From: Curtobacterium sp. MCBD17_032
Lineage (GTDB): Bacteria > Actinomycetota > Actinomycetes > Actinomycetales > Microbacteriaceae
Assembly: GCF_003234855.1 (NCBI RefSeq)
Contig: NZ_QKTO01000002.1
Coordinates: 62,001-126,000 of the forward strand
Direction of reading: 5' to 3'
Length of the DNA stretch: 64,000 bases
Part shown: positions 1 to 8,062 of the stretch, piece by piece
Numbering within the stretch: position 1 is the first letter of the stretch
Layout: each line of letters opens with the position of its first letter
Position numbers and translations under genes: made by a program
The notes under the pieces: generated by a model
Seen by the model: the letters and a program-made list of their open reading frames with translations, nothing else
Told to the model about the DNA's origin: nothing
The model's database searches: none

Positions 1-1
1 G

Positions 2-412
2 CTCGCCGGGGCGCCCGAGATCGTCGTCGCCTCGCTCGGGGCGTTCGGCCGCGAGATCGGCATCGCGTACCAGATCGTCGACGACCTGCTCGGGGTCTTC
101 GGCAACGAGGGCTCGACCGGCAAGACCGCGATCGGGGACCTCCGCGAGGGCAAGCGCACCATGCTCATCGCCTACGCGGCGACGACCGACTGCTGGCCGG
201 AGCTGGCGCCCTACCTCGGCGACCCCGACCTCACCGAGGAGCGGGCCGCGGGGCTCCGCGCCCTCCTCGTCGAGTGCGGCGCGCGCGACGCGGCCCTCGA
301 CCACATCCGCGAGCACACCGCACTGGCCCGCGCCGAGCTGGCCGCACTGCCGGACGAGCTCGGCGCGCGACTCGCGGGGCTCGTCACCGAGCTCGTGGAG
401 CGCGTCCGGTGA
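2..412 (+). CDS. crtE: Geranylgeranyl diphosphate synthase, 3' part
   Basis: This is the C-terminal 136 residues of a trans-isoprenyl diphosphate synthase; the 5' part lies left of the window. It would condense IPP with allylic diphosphates to make the C20 precursor of carotenoids in the cytoplasm. The sequence shows the second aspartate-rich region (YQIVDDLLGVFG) followed by GKTAIGDLREGKRT, the conserved Mg-diphosphate binding segment of the family. Its TGA overlaps the GTG of the phytoene synthase gene (GTGA), so the two are translationally coupled. The position at the head of the carotenoid operon supports crtE/idsA over a menaquinone-type synthase, but chain length cannot be read from this fragment. 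Confidence 0.9.
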   Translation, partial: LAGAPEIVVASLGAFGREIGIAYQIVDDLLGVFGNEGSTGKTAIGDLREGKRTMLIAYAATTDCWPELAPYLGDPDLTEERAAGLRALLVECGARDAALDHIREHTALARAELAALPDELGARLAGLVTELVERVR

Positions 413-1350
413 CGTCGAGCACCACCCCGGACCGCCTCCCGCTCTACGACGCCACCGCCGAGGCCGCCTCGAGCGTCGTCATCAGCCGGTACTCGACGTC
501 GTTCGGCCTCGCCAGCCGACTGCTCACGAAGGACACCCGCGAGCACATCCGGAACGTCTACGCCCTCGTCCGGGTCGCCGACGAGGTCGTGGACGGCCCC
601 GCGACCGAGGCCGGACTCGCACCTGCGCTCGCGCGGACGGTCCTCGACGAACTCGAGCAGGACACCGAGCGGGCGATGGACCTCGGCTTCTCGGTCAACC
701 CCGTCGTCCACGCCTTCGCGCGGACCGCCCGGACGACCGGCTTCGGGCCGGAACTCACCCGGCCGTTCTTCGCGTCGATGCGGATGGACCTCGAGCAGAC
801 CGAGCACGACCAGGCGTCCTTGGACACCTACGTGTACGGCTCGGCCGAGGTCGTCGGGCTGATGTGCCTCCGCGCCTTCGTGTACCGGGCCGGACGACCG
901 ACCTTCGACGACGCCGTGCTCGTCGACGGGGCCCGCGCCCTCGGGGCCGCGTTCCAGAAGGTCAACTTCCTCCGCGACCTGCACGCCGACTTCGAGGTGC
1001 TCGGCCGCTCGTACTTCCCCGGCGTCGACGTCCGCAGCTTCGACGAGGCCACGAAGGACCGGCTCGTCGCCGACGTCCAGGCCGACCTCGACCGCGCCGC
1101 CCGCACCGTGCCGCTCCTGCCGAAGGACGCCCGCCCCGCGGTCGCCCTCGCCCACGCCCTGTTCCAGGAACTCAACGACCGCATCGCCGCCACCCCGGCG
1201 GACCGGCTCGTCACCTCGCGCGTCCGCGTCCCGAACCCCGTCAAGGCCCGCCTCGCCGCGCGCGTCCTCGCCCGGCGGGGCACGCTGTCCGCCCGGACCG
1301 CACCGCCCGTCACCGCATCACCCGCCCCGCAGACTGGAGGCTCGTCATGA
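409..1350 (+). CDS. crtB: 15-cis-phytoene synthase
   Basis: This 313-residue protein would join two GGPP molecules head to head into phytoene, the first committed step to carotenoids. It belongs to the squalene/phytoene synthase family. The first Asp-rich motif is seen in VRVADEVVDGP and the second in NFLRDLHADFEVLGRSYFP. The frame is open further upstream, but the GTG at 409 is chosen because it overlaps the crtE stop, removes a nonsense Arg-rich extension and matches the usual family length of about 300. Its own TGA overlaps the ATG of crtI (ATGA). The GTGA and ATGA overlaps put it in one coupled operon with its pathway partners. Confidence 0.95.
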   Translation: MTSSTTPDRLPLYDATAEAASSVVISRYSTSFGLASRLLTKDTREHIRNVYALVRVADEVVDGPATEAGLAPALARTVLDELEQDTERAMDLGFSVNPVVHAFARTARTTGFGPELTRPFFASMRMDLEQTEHDQASLDTYVYGSAEVVGLMCLRAFVYRAGRPTFDDAVLVDGARALGAAFQKVNFLRDLHADFEVLGRSYFPGVDVRSFDEATKDRLVADVQADLDRAARTVPLLPKDARPAVALAHALFQELNDRIAATPADRLVTSRVRVPNPVKARLAARVLARRGTLSARTAPPVTASPAPQTGGSS

Positions 1351-2993
1351 GCCCGACCACCGCCTCCCGTCCGACGACCGGACCGACTCCGGGACGGGCC
1401 GTGCCCGTCCGCCGGGCCGTCGTCATCGGCGGCGGGATCAGCGGCCTCGCCGCCGCCGCCCTGCTCGCCCGGGACGGTTTCGCCGTGACCGTCCTCGAGC
1501 AGCGCACCCAGCTCGGCGGTCGTGCCGGCTCGTGGGAGCAGGACGGCTTCCGGTTCGACACCGGCCCGAGCTGGTACCTCATGCCCGAGGTCTTCGACCA
1601 CTTCTTCCGGCTGCTCGACACGAGTGCCGACGAGCAGCTCGACCTCCAGGTGCTGGACCCCGGGTACCGCGTCTACACCGAGGGGCACGACGAGCCGATC
1701 GACCTGCGGGCCTCGCGCGAGGAGAACATCGCGCTGTTCGAGTCGATCGAGCCCGGTGCCGGCGCCAGGATGGCGAAGTACCTCGACTCCGCGGCCGACA
1801 CGTACGAGATGGCCGTCCGCCGGTTCCTGTACGGCACGTTCCAGGACCTCACGAAGCTCGCGGCCCCCGACGTCCTGAAGCGGGTGGGCAAGCTCGCCCG
1901 CCTGCTCGTCCAGCCGCTGTCCTCGTTCGCCGCGTCCGCCGTACGGGACCGACGGCTGTGGCAGATCCTCGGGTACCCGGCGGTGTTCCTCGGCACGAGC
2001 CCCTACGCGGCGCCGAGCATGTACCACCTGATGAGCCACCTCGACCTCGCCGACGGTGTGCTCTACCCGAAGGGCGGCATCAGCGCGCTCATCTCCGCCG
2101 TCGAGCGGGTCGCACGCGCCGAGGGCGCGACGATCACCACCGGCGCCACCGTGTCCCGCATCGTGGTCGACGACGGCCAGGCCACCGGCGTCGCATGGCA
2201 CGACCAGGACGGCGCGGAGCACGTCGAGCACGCCGACCTCGTCGTCAGCGCGGCGGACCTCCGGCACACCGAGATGGAGCTCCTCGAGCAGGAGCACCGG
2301 ACGCACGACGCGGAGCACTGGCAGAAGCGCGACCCCGGTCCCTCGGCCGTCCTCGTCTACCTCGGCGTCGAGGGCGAGGTCCCCGGGCTGCTGCACCACA
2401 CGCTGGTGTTCACCGCGGACTGGAAGGCGAACTTCGGCGCGATCTTCGGGGCGGACCGGCACGTCCCGGACCCGGCCTCGATCTACGTCTGTGCGCCCTC
2501 GCTCACCGACGACTCGGTCGCGCCCGAGGGGCAGAGCAACCTGTTCGTCCTCGTGCCGCTGCCCGCCGACGTCTCCATCGGCAAGGGCGGGATCGACGGC
2601 GCGGGGGACGCCGAGGTCGAGGCCATCGCAGACCGCGCGATCGACGTCATCGCCGAACGGTCCGGTGTCGCGGACCTGCGCGACCGGATCCTCGTCCGCC
2701 GGACGATCGGGCCGCAGGACTTCGCCGACGACCTCAACGCCTGGAACGGCTCGATGCTCGGCCCGGCCCACACCCTGACGCAGAGTGCGTTCTTCCGCGA
2801 GAAGAACGCGTCCACGAAGGTCGGCGGGCTCTACTACGTCGGCGCCTCGACGATCCCGGGCATCGGCCTGCCGATGTGCCTCATCAGCGCCGAGGTCCTG
2901 CTCAAGCGGATCCACGGGGACACCTCGACCGAGCCGTTGCCGACCCCGCTCCCGCGGTCCGCCGACGCACCGCCGCTCCGGACGACGGGCTGA
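1347..2993 (+). CDS. crtI: Phytoene desaturase (lycopene-forming)
   Basis: This 548-residue FAD-dependent enzyme would introduce double bonds into phytoene to give lycopene. The N-terminus has the dinucleotide-binding fold VIGGGISGLAAAALLARDGF (near residues 30-50) followed by LEQRTQLGGRAGSW. The C-terminus has the bacterial phytoene dehydrogenase signature, seen as YYVGASTIPGIGLPMCLISAEV. The ATG at 1347 overlaps the crtB stop. A good Shine-Dalgarno sequence (CTGGAGG) lies just upstream, inside the crtB end. Length is normal for CrtI. A four-step desaturase is inferred because the downstream genes need lycopene. Confidence 0.95.
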   Translation: MSPTTASRPTTGPTPGRAVPVRRAVVIGGGISGLAAAALLARDGFAVTVLEQRTQLGGRAGSWEQDGFRFDTGPSWYLMPEVFDHFFRLLDTSADEQLDLQVLDPGYRVYTEGHDEPIDLRASREENIALFESIEPGAGARMAKYLDSAADTYEMAVRRFLYGTFQDLTKLAAPDVLKRVGKLARLLVQPLSSFAASAVRDRRLWQILGYPAVFLGTSPYAAPSMYHLMSHLDLADGVLYPKGGISALISAVERVARAEGATITTGATVSRIVVDDGQATGVAWHDQDGAEHVEHADLVVSAADLRHTEMELLEQEHRTHDAEHWQKRDPGPSAVLVYLGVEGEVPGLLHHTLVFTADWKANFGAIFGADRHVPDPASIYVCAPSLTDDSVAPEGQSNLFVLVPLPADVSIGKGGIDGAGDAEVEAIADRAIDVIAERSGVADLRDRILVRRTIGPQDFADDLNAWNGSMLGPAHTLTQSAFFREKNASTKVGGLYYVGASTIPGIGLPMCLISAEVLLKRIHGDTSTEPLPTPLPRSADAPPLRTTG

Positions 2994-3433
2994 TGCCGGG
3001 GCTGTACCTGGCCGGCCTGCTCGTCTCGATCGCCGGGGTCGCGGTGCTCGACGCCCGCCACCGGCTGTTCTTCTGGCATGCCCCGCTGCGCGCCGCCGTG
3101 GTCATGGCGATCGGGCTCGTGTTCTTCATGGTGTGGGACGTCGCCGGCGTGCACCTCGGGATCTTCTTCATCGGCACGACGCCGGTGCTGACGGGCGTGC
3201 TCCTCGCCCCGGAGGTCCCGCTCGAGGAGTTCTTCTTCCTGGTCCTGCTGTGCTGGACGACGATGGACCTGTTCGGTGCCGTGCGGCCCGTCGTCGACCG
3301 GCTCGCGACGCGACGCGCCGGGCCGGGCGACCCGGACGAGCGTCGCGGTGCCGCCGGTCGCGAGGCCGTCGGCCCGGAGGACACCGGGCGCGGGGCCACC
3401 ACCGGCCGCCGCCGGACGGGGGATCCGGCGTGA
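2993..3433 (+). CDS. crtYe: C50 carotenoid cyclase subunit, CrtYe-like
   Basis: This is a small 146-residue membrane protein of the heterodimeric lycopene/C50-carotenoid cyclase family. It has three or four hydrophobic segments, including RAAVVMAIGLVFFMVWDVAG and PLEEFFFLVLLCWTTMDLF. The PLEEFFF motif is typical of this cyclase family. The last 45 residues are a hydrophilic Arg/Gly/Asp-rich tail. It works together with the next gene product; both halves are needed for ring formation in characterised C50 pathways such as those of Corynebacterium and Micrococcus. Start overlaps the crtI stop and stop overlaps the next start (GTGA). The ring type (beta, gamma or epsilon) cannot be told from the sequence. 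Confidence 0.88.
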   Translation: MPGLYLAGLLVSIAGVAVLDARHRLFFWHAPLRAAVVMAIGLVFFMVWDVAGVHLGIFFIGTTPVLTGVLLAPEVPLEEFFFLVLLCWTTMDLFGAVRPVVDRLATRRAGPGDPDERRGAAGREAVGPEDTGRGATTGRRRTGDPA

Positions 3434-3867
3434 CCGGGGCCGGCACGTACGCGCTCCTCGCGGTGCCGTTCCTCGGGACCGCGGTGCTCGTCGCGGTCGT
3501 CGCGGGAGTGGTGACCGCACGCCGGACCCGGGGCGGCACCCGGTCGGTGCGGGCGGCCGCCGGTGACGGCACGGGCGCACCGTCCGGGTCGCGCGGTCGT
3601 CGCGCCGCGGTGGTCAGCGCCGTCGTGGCCGGTGTCGCGCTGATCGTCATGACCTGCGTCTTCAACAACGTGATCGTCGGGCTGGGCATCGTCGCCTACG
3701 ACCCGGCGCTCGTCCTCGGTGCACGGGTGGGGCTGTTCCCCGTCGAGGACCTCGCCTACGCGATCGGGGCGGTCCTGCTGCTGCCGAGCTGCTGGGTCCT
3801 GCTCGACCGACCGGTACGGTCGGAACGCCCGTCCCAGCCGTCCCGCTCCCCGGAGGACACCCCATGA
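3430..3867 (+). CDS. crtYf: C50 carotenoid cyclase subunit, CrtYf-like
   Basis: This 145-residue membrane protein is the second subunit of the heterodimeric carotenoid cyclase. An N-terminal helix (YALLAVPFLGTAVLVAVVAG) is followed by a basic Gly/Arg loop and two further helices. The segment GLFPVEDLAYAIGAVLLLPS holds the PxE motif seen in this family. GTG at 3430 overlaps the crtYe stop, and its TGA overlaps the ATG of crtEb. Being adjacent to crtYe and to the lycopene elongase gene fixes its role in making a cyclic C50 pigment; the individual product is inferred, not shown. Confidence 0.88.
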   Translation: MTGAGTYALLAVPFLGTAVLVAVVAGVVTARRTRGGTRSVRAAAGDGTGAPSGSRGRRAAVVSAVVAGVALIVMTCVFNNVIVGLGIVAYDPALVLGARVGLFPVEDLAYAIGAVLLLPSCWVLLDRPVRSERPSQPSRSPEDTP

Positions 3868-4790
3868 CCGCGAGCAGCGCCTCCAGGCCGTCCACCCTCC
3901 GCGCCCTGTTCGTCTCGTCGCGCCCGATCAGCTGGGTGAACACCGCGTACCCGTTCGGGGCCGCCTACCTGCTCGGCAGCGGCGTCGGCATCGCGGGCGG
4001 GGGCGGGTTCTCGCTCGTCGCGTTCCTCGTCGGGGTCGTGTACTTCCTCGTGCCGTACAACCTGGCGATGTACGGCATCAACGACGTGTTCGACTACGAG
4101 TCCGACCTGCGCAACCCGCGCAAGGGCGGGGTCGAGGGCGCGCTGCTCGACCGGAGCGTGCACCGAGCCACGCTGTGGGCCGTCGTGGTCACGAACGTGC
4201 CGTTCCTCGTCGCGCTCGCGCTGCTCGGGGCCGCCAGTGGGAACGGACCGTGGTCGTGGCTCGTCCTCGCGGTGAGCGTGTTCGCGGTCGTCGCCTACTC
4301 GGCACCGGGGCTGCGGTTCAAGGAGAAGCCGTTCCTCGACTCGCTCACCTCGTCCACACACTTCGTCTCACCCGCCGTGTTCGGACTCGCGCTCGCCGGG
4401 CCGCACTGGACCGGGCAGCTCGTCGCCGTGTGCGTCGCGTTCTTCCTGTGGGGCGTGGCCTCGCACGCGTTCGGAGCGGTGCAGGACGTGCTCGCCGACC
4501 GGGCCGCGGGGATCGGGTCCGTGGCGACCGTCATCGGGGCCCGGGCGACCGTGCGGCTGGCCTTCGTGGCGTACCTCGTCGCCGGCGTCGCGCTGCTGTT
4601 CTCGGCGTTCCCGGGGCCGATCGCGGCGGTCGTCGTCGTGCCGTACGCGCTCAACGTGCTGCCGTGGTGGAACGTCACCGATGCCGGGGCCGAGGCAGCG
4701 AACGCGGGGTGGAAGCGGTTCCTCTGGATCAACTACGTCGCGGGTGCCGTCGTGACGATGGCCCTGATCGGGTTCGCCTTCACGCACTGA
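3864..4790 (+). CDS. crtEb: Lycopene elongase, UbiA-family prenyltransferase
   Basis: This 308-residue integral membrane prenyltransferase would add C5 units (DMAPP) to both ends of lycopene, giving C45/C50 carotenoids such as flavuxanthin. UbiA-family Asp motifs are seen in INDVFDYESD (first) and DVLADRAAGIGSVATVIGAR (second), set in seven or eight hydrophobic helices. ATG overlaps the crtYf stop, so all six carotenoid genes are coupled. The gene ends only 10 nt from the stop of the convergent hydrolase gene, leaving no room for a separate terminator. UbiA-type enzymes of menaquinone synthesis are excluded mainly by context. Confidence 0.92.
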   Translation: MTASSASRPSTLRALFVSSRPISWVNTAYPFGAAYLLGSGVGIAGGGGFSLVAFLVGVVYFLVPYNLAMYGINDVFDYESDLRNPRKGGVEGALLDRSVHRATLWAVVVTNVPFLVALALLGAASGNGPWSWLVLAVSVFAVVAYSAPGLRFKEKPFLDSLTSSTHFVSPAVFGLALAGPHWTGQLVAVCVAFFLWGVASHAFGAVQDVLADRAAGIGSVATVIGARATVRLAFVAYLVAGVALLFSAFPGPIAAVVVVPYALNVLPWWNVTDAGAEAANAGWKRFLWINYVAGAVVTMALIGFAFTH

Positions 4791-4800
4791 CCCGCGCGCG

Positions 4801-5541
4801 TCAGGCCGCGCCGGCCACCCGGCGCGCCTGCTCGACGGCCGCGCGGACACCGCGGGACCACGACGGCCCGTGCCCGGGCAGGACGTGCCGCGCCTCGGTG
4901 TCGACGAGCAGGTCGAGCGACGCCACCGCGGTGTCGACGTCCGCCGTGGCCGCCGGCGCGACGATCCGCGGACCGATGCCGCCGGTGTAGGGGTCGAGCG
5001 TGACGAGGGCATCCCCGACGATGACGGCGTCCCGGTCGGCGAAGTGCAGCGCGACGTGTCCGTCCGTGTGACCGGGCGTCTCGATGATCCAGGGGTTCCC
5101 CGGGGTCTCGGCGCGGGACTCCATGAGCTCGACCTCGTCGATGCCGTCGACCGTCGCGGCACCCGCCAGCAGCATCCGTCCGAGGGGCCGCAGTCCGCCC
5201 GGGTGCGTCAGGACGAAGCCGAACCGGTTCACCGCCGGCCGGTACGAGTACGGGTGCGCGGCGAGGTCCCGGTCGCCCGGGTGGACGTACACGGGGGTGC
5301 CCCAGTCGCGGTGCATCCGGGCGGCCGTGCCGACGTGGTCGAAGTGCCCGTGCGTGAGCAGCAGGGCCTCCACCCGGTCGGGGGCGTACCCGAGGTCGTG
5401 CACGGCGAGCTGCAGGTGCGGCCAGACCGCGGGCAGCCCGGCGTCGACGACGAGCAGTCGGTCCCCGGTCTCGACCAGGTAGGTGTTGGTGTGTGCGAGC
5501 TCGAGGCGGTGGATGCCCTCTGCGACGTCCCGGAACAGCAT
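4801..5541 (-). CDS. Metallo-beta-lactamase fold hydrolase
   Basis: This 246-residue cytoplasmic hydrolase has the MBL-fold metal motif THGHFDHVG (HxHxDH) and later metal ligands in ETPGHTDGHVALH, IVGDALVTLD and HVLPGHGPS. The order and spacing fit the glyoxalase II-like branch that acts on thioesters or small organic substrates. The natural substrate is unknown. ATG at 5541 is chosen; upstream the frame stays open only into a low-quality repeat-bearing stretch, and no strong Shine-Dalgarno is visible. It faces the carotenoid operon tail to tail and is divergent from the DUF3618 gene, so it is probably a separate transcription unit. Confidence 0.8.
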   Translation of the reverse strand: MLFRDVAEGIHRLELAHTNTYLVETGDRLLVVDAGLPAVWPHLQLAVHDLGYAPDRVEALLLTHGHFDHVGTAARMHRDWGTPVYVHPGDRDLAAHPYSYRPAVNRFGFVLTHPGGLRPLGRMLLAGAATVDGIDEVELMESRAETPGNPWIIETPGHTDGHVALHFADRDAVIVGDALVTLDPYTGGIGPRIVAPAATADVDTAVASLDLLVDTEARHVLPGHGPSWSRGVRAAVEQARRVAGAA

Positions 5542-5608
5542 GACGGGGACGGTAGGCCGGTTCTGCTGGACGCGTTGCCGGACGTGCTGGCGGGCGGGCG
5601 GCGGCTGC

Positions 5609-5632
5609 GATCGACGGATCGACGGATCGACG
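5609..5632. repeat. Three tandem GATCGACG units
   Basis: Three perfect head-to-tail copies of the 8-mer GATCGACG lie between two divergent genes. The unit could be a slippage tract; no function is evident. Confidence 0.6.
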
Positions 5633-5689
5633 ACTCCACCGGAGCGCGTTCCGCGAGTGCGCTCGGTCCGGAGCGTGTACTCAGGATGC

Positions 5690-6151
5690 ATGCCCAACGA
5701 CTCCCTCCCCGAGCTCGAGCTCGCGAACGTGCGCACCCGGGAGCGGATCACCGAGACGGTGGACCGCATCCGGCAGAAGGCGGACGTGCCCGCGCGCACG
5801 CGCCTGGCCGTCGCGAAGACCAAGCAGCGCTGGCACCACGACCCGACGCCCCTCGTCGCGGTCGCGATGACGGCCGCGGCCGGTGTCGCGGCGATCGTCG
5901 TGGGCGTCCGGATCGGGAACACCCCCGCCGGTCGCCTCGCGGCGCTCCGCGAGCCCGCCCCCGTGCCGGTGTTCAAGCCGGTGAAGGTCGGCAAGGACGG
6001 CAAGTCGAAGGGCGTCCCCGTCTTCGCACGCAAGGACCCGACGGGCAACCCGGTGTACCAGGAGCGCGAAGCCGCGGAGAAGCGTCGGAAGAAGGACGCG
6101 AAGTGGGCGGGGAAGTCGATCAAGCGGATGAAGAAGGCGGCGAAGGGCTGA
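5690..6151 (+). CDS. DUF3618-domain membrane protein
   Basis: This is a 153-residue protein of unknown function. The N-terminal part (RTRERITETVDRIRQKADVPAR) matches the pattern of the DUF3618 domain, a short helical unit found near actinobacterial membrane-stress proteins. One membrane helix follows (VAVAMTAAAGVAAIVVGVRIG, about residues 55-75). The C-terminus is very Lys-rich (KKDAKWAGKSIKRMKKAAKG). ATG 5690 is preferred over the out-of-frame ATG 5686. It ends two bases before the BrkB-family gene starts, so the two likely form an operon and may act together at the membrane. Confidence 0.7.
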   Translation: MPNDSLPELELANVRTRERITETVDRIRQKADVPARTRLAVAKTKQRWHHDPTPLVAVAMTAAAGVAAIVVGVRIGNTPAGRLAALREPAPVPVFKPVKVGKDGKSKGVPVFARKDPTGNPVYQEREAAEKRRKKDAKWAGKSIKRMKKAAKG

Positions 6152-6153
6152 CC

Positions 6154-7194
6154 ATGGCGAAGGAAGCAGAGAAGCCGGCGGCGGACGACCCGCGCAAGCC
6201 GGACTCACCCACCGACCTGACGAAGCCGACGTTCGTCTACACGCTGAAGAAGACCCTCCGGGAGTTCACCAGCGACCAGTGCACGGACCTCGCGGCCGGC
6301 CTGACGTACTACTCCGTGCTCGCGCTCTTCCCGGGACTGCTGGCGGTCGTGTCCATCCTCGGTCTGTTCGGCGACCCGCAGGCGACCATCAAGACCCTCC
6401 TGCAGGTCATCGGCAACATCGGCTCCCAGGACGTCGCGAACCTCCTGCAGGGCCCCGTCGAGGGCCTGGTCCGTTCGCCCGCGGCGCCGGTCACGTTCAT
6501 CGTCGGTCTCCTCGGCGCCCTGTGGTCGGCCTCCGGCTACGTCGGCGCGTTCGGCCGCGCGATGAACCGCATCTACAACGTGCGTGAGGGCCGCCCGATC
6601 TGGAAGCTCCGTCCGACCATGCTCGGCGTCACGCTGACAACCGTGGTCCTGCTCGTCATCGGTCTGCTGGCCCTCGTGTCCGGGCCGCTCGCCCGCAGCT
6701 TCGGCGACCTCATCGGACTCGGCGACGCCGCAGCGCTGGTGCTGTCCATCGTGCAGTGGCCGATCCTGCTCGTCATCGCGATCGTCATCGTCGCGGTGCT
6801 CTACTACTGGTCGCCGAACGTCAAGCAGCCGAAGTTCACGTGGGTCAGCGGCGGGTCGGTCCTCGCGCTGCTCATCTGGATCATCGCGAGCGTCGGCTTC
6901 GGGTTCTACGTCGGGAACTTCTCGAACTACAACGCCACGTACGGCTCGCTCGGTGGTGTGATCGTCTTCCTCCTCTGGATCTGGATCACGAACAACGCAC
7001 TGCTCTTCGGAGCCGAGTTCGACGCCGAGATCGAGCGCGGCCGCGAGCTGCAGGCCGGCATCAAGGCGGAGGAGGACATCCAGCTCCCCGAGCGCGACAC
7101 CCGACAGACCGAGAAGCAGGACGAGAAGCGCGCCGAGGACGTCCTCCAGGGCATCCGCATCCGGCAGAGCGCCGGCGAGACCAAGGACGAGTGA
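6154..7194 (+). CDS. YihY/BrkB-family inner membrane protein
   Basis: This 346-residue membrane protein belongs to the YihY/BrkB family, sometimes misnamed ribonuclease BN. The family opening is seen in DQCTDLAAGLTYYSVLALFPGLLAVVSILG, and about six hydrophobic helices follow, with the conserved end FLLWIWITNNALLFGAEFDAE. The C-terminal 50 residues are charged and cytoplasmic. The biochemical role of the family is not established; transport or envelope maintenance are suggestions. The gene follows the DUF3618 gene by two bases. Its downstream region carries a 14-bp hairpin (7220-7277) that also encloses the next gene's start. Confidence 0.85.
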   Translation: MAKEAEKPAADDPRKPDSPTDLTKPTFVYTLKKTLREFTSDQCTDLAAGLTYYSVLALFPGLLAVVSILGLFGDPQATIKTLLQVIGNIGSQDVANLLQGPVEGLVRSPAAPVTFIVGLLGALWSASGYVGAFGRAMNRIYNVREGRPIWKLRPTMLGVTLTTVVLLVIGLLALVSGPLARSFGDLIGLGDAAALVLSIVQWPILLVIAIVIVAVLYYWSPNVKQPKFTWVSGGSVLALLIWIIASVGFGFYVGNFSNYNATYGSLGGVIVFLLWIWITNNALLFGAEFDAEIERGRELQAGIKAEEDIQLPERDTRQTEKQDEKRAEDVLQGIRIRQSAGETKDE

Positions 7195-7219
7195 GCACAG
7201 CGCGCGAGCGCGTCCTGTC

Positions 7220-7277
7220 CGGGAGGCTCGGTGACGGTTCCGTAGGCTTGCCTGCGTGACCGACACCGAGCCTCCCG
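7220..7277. terminator. Hairpin enclosing the next gene's -10 box and start codon
   Basis: A 14-bp perfect inverted repeat (arms 7220-7233 and 7264-7277, core GGGAGGCTCGGTG) lies 26 nt after the BrkB stop, with a 30-nt loop. The loop holds a TAGGCT -10 box and the GTG start of the dehydrogenase; the right arm is its codons 3 to 8. It belongs to the GGAGGCTCG hairpin family of this window. A terminator or coupling role is inferred. Confidence 0.6.
7243..7248 (+). promoter_or_regulatory. -10 box TAGGCT, leaderless start
   Basis: TAGGCT ends 7 nt before the GTG at 7256, so transcription would begin at or next to the start codon. No Shine-Dalgarno is present and no convincing -35 box is seen. 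Confidence 0.55.
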
Positions 7278-7975
7278 TCTCCGTCCCCACCGCCGCGAAC
7301 GACCGTCCGGTCGCGCTCGTCACCGGAGCGACCCGCGGCATCGGCCGTGCGATCGCGGCCGACCTGGGCCGGACGCACCACGTGCTCGTCGGCGGGCGCG
7401 ACGCCGACGCGGTCGCCGCCGTCGTCGCCGAGCTGCCGAGCGCGGAGCCCTTCGTCGGCGACTTGGGCGCCGGGGACCTGCCGGCCGTGCCGAGCTGGAT
7501 CGACGTGCTCGTGCACTCCGCCGGCGTCGAGCAGGGCACCCGCATCGCGGACACCCCGCGGGACACCTGGGAGGCCGTCTTCGCCACGAACGTCTTCGCG
7601 GTCGCGGAACTGACCCGCGTGGCGATGCCCGGCCTCCGTGCCGCCCGCGGTCTCGTCGTGACGATCAACAGCGGCGCCGGCTTCACGGCCGGTCCGGGCG
7701 GCGGGGTCTACGCGGCGTCGAAGTTCGCGCTCCGGGCCTTCACGGACGCCCTGCGCGAGGAGGAACGCGCGAACGGCGTGCGGGTGTCGAGCGTGCACCC
7801 GGGCCGCACCGACTCGGACATGCAGCGGGCCCTCACCGAGAAGCTCGGTGAGGAGTACGACACGGACTACTACCTCGCGCCGGAGGACGTCGCCGACGCG
7901 GTCCGCACCGTGGTCGAGCTGCCGGAGCGTGGCACGGTCGAGATGCTGTCGATCCGGCCGTCGCGGCGACGCTGA
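7256..7975 (+). CDS. Short-chain dehydrogenase/reductase
   Basis: This 239-residue NAD(P)-dependent oxidoreductase has the Rossmann motif TGATRGIG at residues 23-30, a catalytic-loop serine in INSGAGF and the YAASK catalytic pair. The C-terminus (YLAPEDVADAVRTVVELPERG) is typical of classical SDR enzymes acting on small carbonyls or alcohols; substrate unknown. GTG 7256 is chosen because it sits where a leaderless transcript from the TAGGCT box would begin, and the first 15 residues are a variable tail before the core. It ends before a 14-bp hairpin that separates it from the convergent ABC-F gene. Confidence 0.88.
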   Translation: MTDTEPPVSVPTAANDRPVALVTGATRGIGRAIAADLGRTHHVLVGGRDADAVAAVVAELPSAEPFVGDLGAGDLPAVPSWIDVLVHSAGVEQGTRIADTPRDTWEAVFATNVFAVAELTRVAMPGLRAARGLVVTINSGAGFTAGPGGGVYAASKFALRAFTDALREEERANGVRVSSVHPGRTDSDMQRALTEKLGEEYDTDYYLAPEDVADAVRTVVELPERGTVEMLSIRPSRRR

Positions 7976-7992
7976 CGGCGCTGCCACGACGA

Positions 7993-8035
7993 GCCTCGGC
8001 CACGCGAGCGTCCCGCGACGCCGCGTGGCCGAGGC
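7993..8035. terminator. Bidirectional terminator hairpin
   Basis: A 14-bp perfect stem (7993-8006 with 8022-8035, core CTCGGCCACGCG) and a 15-nt loop lie between two convergent stops. No T-tract follows on either side. Confidence 0.7.
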
Positions 8036-8062
8036 CGGCCCGCCCGGTCCGCCGGTCGAGCC

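Noticed and set aside
828-2915. Long open frame of 695 codons on the minus strand opposite crtB/crtI
   Set aside because: Arg/Gly/Pro/Val-rich translation without any domain; it is the usual shadow of high-GC third-codon-position bias under two certain genes.
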